Below, piece by piece: positions 31,827 to 43,353 of a stretch of 64,000 nt of DNA. The first letter of the stretch is position 1. Each line of letters opens with the position of its first letter. Both the position numbers and the translations under genes were made by a program. Source of the DNA: Microdochium bolleyi (lineage: Eukaryota > Ascomycota > Sordariomycetes > Xylariales > Microdochiaceae); the NCBI GenBank assembly GCA_001566295.1, contig KQ964245.1, positions 3,043,524 through 3,107,523 of the forward strand, in the 5' to 3' direction. Under the pieces are notes generated by a model, which was not told where the DNA came from, searched no databases, and saw nothing but the letters and a program-made list of their open reading frames with translations.

Positions 31827-33147
31827 ATGAGGACAAGGCCAATTCCGATGACCAAGAAAAAGAAAGCATCCCAGCGATGCCGAGGGATCGTTGAGTCCAA
31901 GGCGATGAGGACAAAGCTGACCACAGCACACAAAATCTTGGAACAGGCTACGATATGGATTCTACAAGCTTTCGCGATCCTTCTCGTCGCCGCACGTCTC
32001 TGCATCCGACGCCGCTTTTCCGGACGCTTCTATGTCGACGACTACCTCGCTGTGGCGGCCTTGACGTTGCTGCTCGTCAACTCCATTCTACAAACCATCA
32101 TGTCGAAGCCCATGTTCGAGATGCTGTATGTGGCGTCTGGCTCCGCTCTTCCCACAGCCGATTTCGCAGAAATCACCTCCTTTTACATCACGGCGCAGCG
32201 TGTCTCGACTGGCACTTTCATGCTCTGTCTCTGGACGGTCAAGGCGTGCTTCCTGGCATTCTTCTATCGGCTCGTCAGCCGCCTGACCTGGGCGAAGAGG
32301 GCGTGGATCGGCATATGCGTCTTCACGGGCTTGTCGCTCATCGTGTCGATCATCCTGACGTCGGTCGTGTGCTCTTCGGTCGAAACTGGTATGCTTGCGG
32401 TGTCTTAAGGTTGTTTTTCGTGGATATGCCACGCTTGCTAACGATTATGGGAAAGGCGCGTGTGATACGGCACAGGACGTCCAGGCTGTTCTGCTCAGTA
32501 TACGCTTCGCAACAGCCGTGAACCTGATATCTGACTTCGCCATCATGCTGCTTCCAATCTACCTCACACTGGGTCTCCAGATGTCCGTCAGGCAGAAGAT
32601 CAGCCTCGTTGCCGTCCTCGCGCTGGGCTGCATCGTGGCCGTCTTCAGCGTGGTCCGGATCGCCGTGACGTACACGACCACCACGCTGCCAGAGTTGACA
32701 TGGCTCGCGCTATGGTCCAGCACGGAGAGCTCCGTGGCAGTCATGGTTGCCTGCCTACCGAGCTTCAAGGTTCTCGTGTCACAAAACAGAGCCAGTAGAG
32801 GGAGCGACGGCGACCGGCCGCTCCGGGACAACAGCAAATACAACGAGACGGATAGTGGTGGCACCCATGGCAGTTCCTTGCAAGATGGAGCACGGGACAG
32901 ATTCACGGGGCACAGAAAGGGAAGCACATCGCAGATCCTCGCGTCGCTGACGCGGGACGATGATGAGCACACGCAGAAGAGCGGCAGCACGGAGCTGCAG
33001 ACCATGCGCCGCGCTTCCAGCAAGGCCGTCAAGGGAGATATCCAGGTCACGCAGACTTTTTCTGTCAGCGATGCTGAAAAGGGCGTTGCGCGAGAGGAAT
33101 CAGGCTGGGCTGCCTGTCGGGACAGCCAGGAGAGGATCCTCAAGTGA
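31827..33147 (+). CDS. Fungal rhodopsin-like (PTH11-type) seven-TM membrane protein
   Basis: Two exons: 31827-32388 and 32456-33147, with a 67-base GTATGC...AAAG intron and GCTAAC branch site. Protein 417 residues. Seven hydrophobic segments can be counted: ATIWILQAFAILLVAARL, YLAVAALTLLLVNSIL, GTFMLCLWTVKACFLAFF, WIGICVFTGLSLIVSIILT, TAVNLISDFAIMLLPIYLTL, ISLVAVLALGCIVAVFSVV and WLALWSSTESSVAVMVACL. RRFSGRFYVDDYLA, KACFLAFFYRL and the FATAVNLISDFAIMLLP segment are typical of the fungal rhodopsin-domain family. No CFEM domain. A Ser/Thr/Asp-rich cytoplasmic tail of about 110 residues follows. The start is uncertain: 31827 or the internal Met at 31905. Ligand unknown. Confidence 0.82.
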
Positions 33148-34390
33148 AAGGGATCGACCAGGCTATAGATTCATGCACTCGTCGAGGACCTGCTGGTGGT
33201 GTTTTACGTAGGTCTTGGCTTGCATCTCGGAAGAAGAATCGGAGTTCACGGCAGAGCACGGAGAACCGGCGCGCAAGGTGTTCTCGAAGACTTTATTCCC
33301 TTGTCTCCATACCAAGTATCGACCTGGGATTACTGCAGCACTTGGACGTATAGTCGCGAGATGAGTCGATAAAGCTACTGTCCATATCACAGACAATGTC
33401 AGAAGGGCGACGACCACCAGGCTAGAACGTGCATTGTCAGAACTTCGAGCCAGTTGTGGACACCGTCGTGCTTCAAGTGTCCGAAACCGCACCCGCGCCT
33501 GACCAAAGTCGACGGAGCCCTCCGACCCCAATCTCAAACGCCCAAGTGGCTCCTGCGGAGGTGCATCCCGCCTGCAAGGCAGAGGGTAGACTACCCGAAA
33601 CCCCCCTCTCGAGCCTACACAGCAGCGTGACCGAAACCATTCGCGGCCACCAGCCCAGCTCGCGCGGATGCAGTCGCCATTGGCTGGATGCAATGTATCG
33701 ACCGCCCGCGCGCGAGTGCCCCCAAGGCAACCTCGCGGAGCACAGCCGCCCGGCACGCAACAGCCGCACAGCCACCTCGGATGCCTGGCGGATGGCCAAC
33801 AAGGCCATGTCAGATTTTAGCGGACAATGGCTTTGTGGATACGCCACCAAGCGGGCGCTCCCATGACGACGGCACGGGGCCGGTCCGCCTCCTAATCGTG
33901 TCAAGCTGCTGCTTGCTGTCTGCGATCCCGTTTCCTGGCTCCCTGGCTCGCCTGGAGAGCTGGTAGCCTGCGCTGTTTCCTTTGCCACCAACTACATGAA
34001 AGCCTGGTCGGTCGACATGGATTGGGGCCTTCTGACGATCCGACCAAACAAAACCCAGAGGCACTGCAGACATCAGCCCCAGACGGGCCAATGCTGCCTT
34101 GCGCGGGGCAGAACGCACAATGAGGCGGCCCCCTGTCGCGGATCCTCAGGCTCAGGCACCTTGGGTTTCGACCCTTTTCCCCAGGCTTGCCCGCCATGGA
34201 ATGTCCGGCGTCCTAAAATATCCTGCCTCACCGCTGCATGCGTAAGTCGTGCCAAGAAGCACTCCAAGACGACTCTACCGTCCATCTCACATTGTGTGCG
34301 CCGTGGCCCTCGCCTCCGAGGAGCAACCGGCCACTTCTCCGCCCCATCTCCCTGAGACCTCCGCTGCCAGTTGGGGGAGCAGTCCCCAGA
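33148..34390. other. Intergenic upstream of the NLR-like gene
   Basis: 1.2 kb. A minus-strand frame at 33163-33756 (197 codons) has one hydrophobic segment (SSLVVVALLTLSVIWTVAL), but its first half is Cys/Arg/Gly-rich and looks non-coding. I do not support it as a gene. The rest should hold the promoter of the large STAND gene. Confidence 0.45.
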
Positions 34391-37300
34391 ATGGCACACG
34401 CCCAGCTGTCCAGGGCCGACACAGGCTTCTCGGCCACTCCAAGCACACCAAACACGTCCTCGACCCTGGAGAGAAAAGAGCTGGAATCCGTATGGAAGGA
34501 CCTGCAGGAACAGGTCATCAAGCTCGCCGGTGGTACTCGGTCCGGCCTCCGGATCCTCAGCATCGACGATGTGCTGAATACTCTCGATACGCTGTCCAAG
34601 GAGAAGGCCGCCAAGGAGGCGGCCGACAAGTTCGGGCGACTCAAAGATGTCACCCGCACAACGCTGCAGTGCATCCAGACCATCGGGGGCATGATCGCCG
34701 AGGGGGCCTCTGAGGTATGTGTGCAAACAGTTTGAGTGTCCCGAGAGACGTGCGCAACGGGTGCTGACTTCGCTCTGCAGGTGTTTGGGCCATCCCAGAT
34801 GTGCTTCAATGCGCTGACATTCGTCCTCGCAAGCTGGTCAGCCTATGCTGGTCTGGCCTCAAATCTGACTGAGCTCCTGGAGAAATGTGCAGAGTTCTTG
34901 GAGCGCCTCACCTACTATAAGGACGAGATGGACGCCAAGCTCGCCTGTTTGGCCTGCCAGAACCTCCGTCTGTTTGTCGAGATCTGCTCGAGAATCATCG
35001 CACTGCGGAAAAGGCACGCCAGGCTCTTCGCGTTCACCAAGCAGCTGTTCCTCAACGACAACAGCATACAAGACGTGCTAGACATGATGAGCCGGCTGAA
35101 TGCGAAGGAATCCCTGCTCGTTAACGCGCAGACCTGGCGGATAGTCCAGGACAGTTCAGGCAAGCTGAACGTCCTCCTCGAGGGCCAGCGGAAGCAGCGC
35201 AGAGACGAGGAGATGAAAGAATGGCGTCGGACCATCGTCGCGAGGCTAGGCTTTCCAGAGTCCTCGCTTGGGAGCAACAGGGAGCCGCTCCCGCTCTGGA
35301 GAAATGCCTATGACCGACGGAAAAACGGCCTTGTGGAGGGCACAGGAGACTGGATCGCCAAGAATGCCCAATTTGTGGATTGGCTGTCATCTGAAGATCC
35401 TCGTCACTACATGCTCGTAATTCAGGGCGACAGCAACTCCGGCAAGACATCACTACTCGCAAACATACTTCGCAACGTCCTCACCAGCGACCAGCCGGGT
35501 CCGACGTCGAGAGCTGTCTGCGCATACTACTTCCCAGAAGCCGACAGGCGGAAAGAGGATGACGAGGGCGGAACGATCTTGGAAGTCATCTCCCGGACAC
35601 TGCTGTTCCAGATCGGAACTGCGTACGAAGCCATGACTAAGCGCTTCATCTCCATCTTGGAAAGCCGGGCAGACTTTCAGAATGTACGAGATCAGTGGCA
35701 GCGTTTATTCAACGACAGCCGAGAAAGACTCAGCCCTGACTCCACCTTCTACCTTTTTCTCGATGGTGTCGATGAGCACATCTCGGAAATTATACCTCTG
35801 CTGCAGACCTTGTCTGCGGTCACCGACAACAAGAAAATCAGAATACTCCTCAACGCCAGACCCGAGACGGTGAGCAACTATCTGCTGAGATCACCCGGCT
35901 TGGACTTCGCCACCATTCCCATTCGGGAGTTCAACGATGACGATGTCACCAAGTACATCATCCACCACATGGACAACAACCTGCCGATCACAAGAGCTCC
36001 TCAGGATCGGCCTGGAGTCAACAGCTGGCGAGCTACCATCCTTAGCGCGCTGAAAAGGGCATGCAAAGGAGATTTCATCAAGCTTAACAACAGCTTGAAG
36101 GAACTATCCGTCGTGGACCTTGTCGACGACATCATGGCTATTTTGGAGAAAGCCGGCCAGACGAGAGACGATCTTATTCGAGCAGAGATTCGGCGTCTCA
36201 ACGAGATGCGCACCCCTGCGGAAATCTCCGAGATCAATGAAATCATATACTGGATCGAAGACGGCAGGCAGTGGTTCTCAGCGGATCAGCTCGAAGCTCT
36301 GCTTTCTATCAAGTACCGTCGTGCGCGCGGCATTTCTGGCTCTGTCTCGCCGCGACCTTTCAACGACAGCCGTTTTGTACCCTCTCCCAAGGTCTACACG
36401 CAGTCGCCCAAACTATCGGCATTTGGTGCAGGGCAGGGACTTGGGATTGCCTCGCCCGTCGATGAGCCTAGCCGATCGAGCAGCCCTATCAGATCAGTTC
36501 AACCGAAGTTCGGCATCTCATTGCTGCCATTCTCTCAACGACTCGCCGAGAAGTACGGGCTCTTCAGGATCGGCGACGCCGGCAACATCGACTGGAAGTC
36601 TTCCGAATACGTCGCACTCGTTCCCAAACATGACGGGCTCCCGACCAATGCCACCGAGCAGAGAGGCCAAGTCATCCAAGCCGAAGTCGACATTGTCAGA
36701 CACTTCCTGAGCACCGTATGCCCGCCGGACCTGTACGACCGCTTCGAGTTTGAGCGCTTCTTCGAAGAGAAGTCCGGGGGTTCGCGAGAATGCGTCCACT
36801 TTGACAAGAGCAACTCCGACCTGCGCATCGCGATCACCTGCCTGACCATACTCACCGAGCCAGAAATGAAGCTTGAAGTTGACTTGCGATACTATGCCAT
36901 TTGGTGGCTCCTGGACCACATGAAGGCAACAGACCTCTCGCGTGCCCACCGTGAGCTGAAGGCTTCTGCAGGAGCACTGCTTTTCAAGTTCTTCACCAGC
37001 GACAGTGCGATCGACATGTTCTTCTGGCCAGTCGACCTGAATGTCAGCATGGAAACCTGGAAGAACGGGGAGGGCATGACATTGCGAGACGGGCGCGCCG
37101 AGTGGCTCTACCCGCTGCACAATCACGGCATGGACGAGGTCAGCCGCTGGTTCAGGGACAGCTATGTGAGCAGCGCCATTACCACGAGCACCGGGGAGGA
37201 ATTCGTTTCTGCGGTGAGGAACGCCGAGCCCAAGGACCTGCACAAGATCGTCCTCGCGCCAGTCGCGCGCCGCATGGCAGAGCACATCTATCGCGGCAGG

Positions 37301-39548
37301 GCGTCCTTTACGAAAAGGCAGATCCTCGCCGGACACTGGGTCATCCGCGGCTTCCTGGCAAGAGTAAGTCTTTCACGCCGCCCCCCATTGGGTACAAGCT
37401 ATGAACATGACTGACCCAGTCTCACAGTGCGACGAGAGAGCTCAGAACATGAGCGACGATCGGCATGATTATCTGAATGAAGAGTCGGACATCTTTGCAG
37501 CCTTTGAGGGCGAGGTCTTCCCCCTCAAAGACGTCCTCGAGATCGAGGCGTGGTGCGCAAAGACCCTGCAGAGCCATAACGACGACGCGAAGCAGAAGTC
37601 GCTGTGGGAGATCCACGCTGCCCTCGCCATCTTCCAGCTGACGCAGGGCAACGCTGAGCTGTACCAACAGAGGGCACGCACGGCCGTCCAGCTGAATCCA
37701 CAGAACTGGCATGCGTGCCACTTCCTTGCCAGCCAGGAGGGCACGTCCAACAAAGAGGCCATCTCGCTGCTCAGCCGCGCCAAGAAGGACATGGATCACG
37801 CTCGATCGCGCAACCCGTCTTGGCTGGAAGACCACGCGAACTCGTCGCTCCTGGCGCGGATCACGCTCGAGCTTGGAGATCGGCTGTGGGACAGCGGAGA
37901 AGACCAGGCCTCGGCGGCTCAGCTGCACCGCCAGGCTCTGCAGTGGGACTACACGCACTTCAGAGACTACGTCACGATCCTGGAGAACTACCAGCAGCGC
38001 GCGGCGTGGGGCGAGATCATCTCGTTCATCGAGGCCCTCTGCCAGACCAAGCTGCTGTGGGAGGCCTGGTATGACGAGCTGGTCAACGAGTTCATGGTCG
38101 CGCTCGCAAGACCCAGCGGCAACTTCCTCGCCCAGGCTGCAGAGGAGACAGGGCGGTGGGACGCCGTGGAGGAGTTCTTCACGATCAGCAGGGACACGGG
38201 CGCCAAGCGCGGCGCGGCCAACCTCCTCTTCGTGGTGCAGGACTCCTGGGCCAAGACGCTGGAGGCTTCGCCGGGCGATCAGCACAAGTGCAGGATCCTG
38301 AGCATCCGCAGGGAGGCTCTCGCCCTGGTCAAGCAGAACCCGGACGACGACCTGGACTCTGTCAGCGCCATGACCGACTCGTTGGCCCAGGCATATCTCG
38401 AGCTTGCACTAGCGCCAGACACGACGGCCGCCGACGCCGATAAGTACGGCGAGTACCTCGCGGATCTGGCCCCGGACATTGACCACCACTACGACATCTG
38501 GTCCACCATCATCCCCGTTTGTGCTCTGCTCCGGTTCCACGCCAAGCGCGGCACGCAGACCAAGCTCTCGACCTACTGGCTGCACCGCGTCCTCCGCGCG
38601 AGCCTGGAGTGGCTCAGCGACGAGGACGACGACAACGACGACGTCGCGTACTGGATCCTGTCCCGCCTGCTGATCACCGTGGGTGACCGCGAGAACGCGC
38701 GCATCGTCTACAACCTGCGCAACTGGCTGCAGATGCAGGCGCTGCAGGCGTGGGAGCACTGGAAGTTCGAGCGCTGGCACAGCTCCGAGCTGCCCAGCCA
38801 GGCGCACTCCGAGCCCGCGGCGTACTCGCGCGAGAGCACCCTCTCGGAGGACGGCTTCGAGAGCTTCCTCCTGCGGCGGCGCAGGACCGACTTCGACGCG
38901 CGCGGAGCGAACGGGACTGCCATCGCCGAGCATGCCCGCGCGGACCCGAGGCGGCAGTTCCCGACCCGCACTAACACCAACAACTCGTCCATGTCGTCGT
39001 CGTCTGCGAGCACGCCCCTCACCGTCTCCCGGAGGACGTCGGCGCCCGCCCAGGGCCTGCTGCACGTCGACACGGACTCGTCGATGCCGCGCGTGCCCGG
39101 CACGCCCGAGACCGCAACCGCCCTCGACAACGACGGGTCCCAGTACACGGGGCCTATTAAGCCCGACTGGTTCGTGGACTGCGCCGCCTGCGACAAGAAG
39201 TACATCGTCACCGACTCAGAGGTCCTGCACGCGTGCGCCGACTGCTGCGGCGTGACCAAGCTGTGCGAGGCGTGCTACACGCTGCTGAGGAAGGGCGACC
39301 TACCCAAGACCAAGACCATGCGGTGCGACCCTGCACACGAGCTGTTCGCGATCCCCAGGTGGGTTCAGAGCGTCTACATCGGCATGCCGAGGGGCAGTGT
39401 GCCACTACCGGATATCAAGGGCGAGGCAGGGGAGCAGCGGTGGATCACGCTGGAGGAGTGGAAGAGGAAGCTGCGCAAGAAGTACCTCGGTGAGGATAGG
39501 AGGAGCTATGTTCTAGCTTCCCCGACGAGTCCCGTCCACACACGTTAA
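34391..39548 (+). CDS. NLR-like STAND NTPase: Goodbye domain - NACHT-type NTPase - helical repeats - ZZ-like zinc finger
   Basis: Three exons: 34391-34714, 34781-37363, 37428-39548. Both introns (66 and 64 bases) are phase 0 with CTGAC branch sites. Protein 1675 residues. Residues about 18-220 match the fungal STAND N-terminal Goodbye domain (LESVWKDLQEQVIKLAG...LEKCAEFLERLTYY...KQLFLNDNSIQDVL). The NTPase has Walker A GDSNSGKT at 324-331 and Walker B LFLDGVDE with Asp436 and Asp439. A disordered Ser/Pro linker lies at 628-690. Exon 3 carries TPR-like helices (about 1000-1250), a disordered segment (1425-1545) and a ZZ-like finger: C1554-x2-C1557, C1572-x2-C1575, C1582-x2-C1585, C1602-x3-H1606. 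By family, a cytosolic surveillance or allorecognition switch. The N-terminal Met at 34391 follows the last upstream open frame without homology. Confidence 0.85.
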
Positions 39549-39692
39549 GTCGGGTCTCTCAATGCAAATTTGGAATATTTCAAAGCGACATGTTTTGACT
39601 TCTGATGGGACGGCCAACATGGCGAATGTCAAAGGTTTTTATTGCGGCTTCCTCACCGTTCAGTCAGTGGTTGGGCTGATAGATGGTGTGAA

Positions 39693-39734
39693 GAGTGCCT
39701 AGAGCGCCTCACCTACTACGGGGACGAGCTGACG
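39693..39734 (+). pseudogene. Relic of a Goodbye-domain coding sequence
   Basis: About 42 bases match positions 34891-34933 of the NLR-like gene, including an uninterrupted 17-base identity (GAGCGCCTCACCTACTA). The reading is ECLERLTYYGDELT followed by a stop, against EFLERLTYYKDEMDA in the intact gene. It looks like the remains of a tandem paralog or partial duplication rather than chance. Flanking bases show no clear further similarity by eye. Confidence 0.55.
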
Positions 39735-39977
39735 TGAGACTGGCAAAGTGTTTTGCTCGAGCTTTGGAAGAAGTACCCAGTGTGACGTTGTCGTCTGTTC
39801 TGACCATCATACGCGAAGATGCTCACACAATACACTAGTGTGGCTTTTCGTGTATAGTATATTATATATATGTTATCTCAGCGCAAATAATTCGATATGA
39901 ACAAGAAAGTGTGACATCTGGGGGGAAACGGGGGAGCGGGGGTGCTGTCGTCTAAGAAACGAAGATATAAAGACTAC

Positions 39978-39993
39978 GGGGGGGGGGGGGGGG
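39978..39993 (+). repeat. Poly-G homopolymer, 16 bases
   Basis: Uninterrupted G run read directly. Confidence 0.88.
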
Positions 39994-40254
39994 TAATGAT
40001 CGCGTGCCAAGACAAGACAAGGAAATCTACATTGGTGAGCAGACGGGACAGGGTGCGCTAGGTCCGAGATGCAAGATTGTGGCAAAGGTCCTCCGTCAAT
40101 GACTTGCTCGAGACTCGAATGGCATTTTCCAGGTCATCGCCAGCGTCGGAGCCCTCAAAGAACTTGAGATCGGAATTGTCGGAGGACTCAGACTCGAGTC
40201 AAAGATCTTGAGAATTTTGTGGTCTGGGCTGGAACAGGGGCTGTGCTGGCGCGT

Positions 40255-40680
40255 CTATGAGGCGGCATGACTGTATGCAAGACCGGCACTGTGACATTTG
40301 CGGGACGCTTCATCATTGTCCTCGTCGTTCGAGGAAATGCTGATGATCTCGATGTCCGTAGTGCGTATCTGGTGTAGGGTGGGCATGCCATCAGAACGTC
40401 TGGCTTCGCCACTCAGACCATGGCTGTCGTCATCGGGAGAGTCATCAGAGCCCTCAGGATGCGAGTCGATGTCGTTGGCCTCAATCTCTGACTTGGTGTT
40501 TCCAAGGATGTTGGGGGGCCCGGACTGTCGGCGTTTTGAGGGGGACTGGCGAGTTGCACCAGGGGAGGGTGATCGCTTGACGGAGGATGCTGCGGGCTTG
40601 TTGATGGTGGGGAAATAGGACCGGATGTCGCTGGACGAAAACGCCAGGCGGGTTCTCCAGGTTGGACGGTTGAAGCTCAT
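40255..40680 (-). CDS. Hypothetical protein, 141 aa, possible nuclear protein
   Basis: Not recognised. A single frame of 141 residues with MSFNRPTWRTRLAFSSSDIRSYFP at the N-terminus, a basic Ser/Pro-rich part (VKRSPSPGATRQSPSKRRQ) that could act as a nuclear localisation signal, and an acidic Asp/Glu/Ser-rich second half. It ends in a weakly conserved-looking tail. It could be a single gene or one exon of a longer minus-strand gene reaching up to about 41200. Composition fits a disordered nuclear protein. Evidence is composition and frame only. Confidence 0.38.
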   Translation of the reverse strand: MSFNRPTWRTRLAFSSSDIRSYFPTINKPAASSVKRSPSPGATRQSPSKRRQSGPPNILGNTKSEIEANDIDSHPEGSDDSPDDDSHGLSGEARRSDGMPTLHQIRTTDIEIISISSNDEDNDEASRKCHSAGLAYSHAAS

Positions 40681-43353
40681 GCTTGCGTGTTCGAGCAGGG
40701 TGAGTGGGAAGGGCTCGAAGTTGTGTCTGTGACTTGATGGTCAAGCTCGCTCCAAGGAGAAAGAGCACCTTTCATTGAGGTACCTTTCGAGTTCCTTGGA
40801 ACAGGACGCCTTAGAGGGTGAGAGTCCCGTGAGGTTGGAGTGAGAGTCTGATGACGGTTGGCGGAACGGTAGAGGTGACCAGAGACTTGACGGGTGGCAG
40901 ACTTGAGGTTGAGGAGACGGAGAGTTGCAGGCCAGAGGACACTGGGCGGGCTGGGCGGGCTGGATCCATGATTGTGCGTTGAAATGCTGGCAGGCGCGAG
41001 GGGCACGGGAAGTCGCGAGTGATGTCTGTTTGAGTCCTGTTAGCAACTCCCTCGCGATCAAGCTGCGCGCCTGCTGTACACGCGACGGTCCCCTCGATCC
41101 TGAAGGGACGAGGCCAGTCAGCTCTGATGTACATACCATAGGACTGAATGTCTCTGACGACGACGACGACGGCGATGTCGATGATGAGGATGCAGTGAGT
41201 TGGGAACTTTGGTTACTTTCTTAAAATTGGTGGGATGGGCGGTTTTTTCACCGGAGAGCCGCACCTCCCCGGTACAGTCGCTTCTGACCGAAGGCGGCAG
41301 AGAGGCCGTGAAAATTGGCTGGGCGTGCGGGCCCGGGTGCTTCGCAACTCATCGTCGACAGGCCGAAGCCCGCCCCAGCAATCCGTGGTTGTGGTGTTGT
41401 CGCGGACGATTTTCACACACTTAATCGAGGCGGGATCGTTGAGGTGGGTCTGGAGTCCTGGACTGGCAGCGTGTCTGCACCACAGCTTTCCTGCCAACGA
41501 GAGAGCCTGAGTTCCTCGCCCCAGTCGGAGCTTTCCTTCCGACCAGCATCCGTTCAGCCGCATCTATTTTCGTCCAAAGGGGGAGGAAATGTGACACAAC
41601 GTAAAGCTAGATGCTGCAGTCTGCAGGTCCAGCTCCGCCCAGTGTATCTCGGCGGCTATAACTCCATATCCGCATGCTCCCCCCAAAGGCTATGAAGAAG
41701 GAACGCCATGCACCCCAGGCTAATCGCCCGGCTAGCTACCCTTCGTCCAGAGATGCAGAGGTCCAGAGGCGAGCCGCTTCGGCCAAGCATATGGGTCGGC
41801 CGTGCCAAGTAAAGCAGTCGTCAAGTATGGCGCATTATGTCTCAATTCTGGGCGCCGAAGACCAACTGAATGACAACTAGACGAGCAATTGTAGTATCGT
41901 CCGTGCCTGGGTTGCAGACTAGGACTCGCGATCCACTGGTAGATAACGCAGACCATCTCCCTGCTGGCATGTTTGCCTGCCTTCGTCCGTATGACTGCAG
42001 ACAATTGACCAGGTTAGAGTACCGCCCTGATCCTGAATCATCGGCGGTGAATCACCTTTCAACTGAGGAAAATGATGAGCCGGCTAGAAAATCGCCCTTG
42101 TTGGATGCCTCCTCGTAGCGAGAGTGTGTCCGAGCCAATAGCCTGTCCCGCTTGGGATTGCACATGTCCTAGCTCACGCGTAAAATTCAGGGGAAGGCTG
42201 ACGGGGGAACAGCGGGGGGAGCATAGTGGTATGTCCGAAAGAGCGACATAAAAGGCACTGAGACTATCTTTGGACTGAGAAACTTTGTGAAATTCGCAAT
42301 CATTCGTCAATACCAGCCTATCACAGCTCCCCAGACTCTAGTTCTTGACTACAAGTCGCCTTGAGCTGACGCCATGTTCTGGGTCCCTGGACTTCATGAC
42401 CGAGAGAATCTACAGATCCACCCTCAGTAAGCTGGGATTAATTACCGATGAGAGTCGTCGGCCAGGCCGGCAATACTACCATGCACAACCTCCTCCCGTT
42501 CTTGAATCTTATTGAAGATGAGTTGAGCTGAGGGACTGCGTGATTAATCAACCCGACCGGGGGACTCAACCTGCCAAGACATCCGACCGCAACGTTGCCA
42601 GGGACCTGATTATAGTCCTCGGTCAGTTCGCGGGTCCCCTGTCCGATGCTGACGCCAGAAAAGCGGCTCACGTGCGCTGCAAGGCCCGCCAACCAATATC
42701 CCCATGCAGGCTGGAGATTTGACTAGGGGCGTCTTCGGGAGGATTCGCTCCCTGGATTATTGCGTGCATTTTACACAGCGCCAATGAATGAATGCTCGCC
42801 GGGTGACGGGTAGTCTGGCACGGGGTGTCTGCTGATGCAGTGCCGCCGGATTGCATGGACGGCCTGAGAGGACTTGGCAGAATGCGACCCTGCTGGTCTC
42901 AGCAAGATGGCCGAGACGCAGTTTTGTGTCTTGCATGGCGTAGACTTGTACTCAAACTTAGTAACAGCCCGCTTGCAAGCTGCAGCCGTCAACGCGCCAT
43001 CAGCACACCACCTGGCATTCTCCCCGAGACAAATCTCGGTCTAGGAAAGAAAATGCCCGACATCTGAAATGGGAGTGCTGCGAGAAGTTTTGCTTCTGGT
43101 GTGGCGGTTCCGCAACAAGAACTATCATCACCAAGAGTTCAAGATGTGTGCACGGAATTGCTGTATATAAGCTAGAGAACCCCGACGGACTCCTTGCTCT
43201 TGTCTATCTACTCCAGCATGATAACAGGACTTCACAAGACACACCCTGAGCCAAGCACACTACAGCGGTCCAATATTCTGTCATAAGAATTCCTCCAGCT
43301 CAGCAAGAGTCTTCACAACGCTCTTCTCCCTGCTCAAACCACAAATCTTCATC
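40681..43353. other. Gene-poor region
   Basis: 2.7 kb. Minus-strand frames between 40741 and 41139 may be leader or exon sequence of the 40255 orphan, but no model is convincing. The stretch 41225-43100 shows no gene-like frame. A TATA box at 43164 belongs to the next gene. Confidence 0.45.
43164..43170 (+). promoter_or_regulatory. TATA box of the lysozyme-like gene
   Basis: TATATAA 184 bases upstream of the ATG at 43354, followed by a CA/CT-rich leader. Suggests an inducible promoter. Confidence 0.5.

Larger units (their letters stand above)
39549..40254. other. Intergenic region with a Goodbye-domain relic and a poly-G tract
   Basis: 0.7 kb downstream of the NLR-like gene. Holds a short copy of part of the Goodbye-domain coding sequence at 39693-39734 and a 16-base G run at 39978-39993. 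No gene is supported. Confidence 0.55.

Noticed and set aside
33163..33756. 197-codon minus-strand frame with one hydrophobic segment
   Set aside because: First half is Cys/Arg/Gly-rich noise. I considered a UstYa/DUF3328-like protein but the expected HxxHC motifs are absent.
37422..38285. 287-codon minus-strand frame opposite exon 3 of the NLR-like gene
   Set aside because: Antisense shadow with Arg/Leu/Val-rich composition; the plus strand continues in phase from exon 2.
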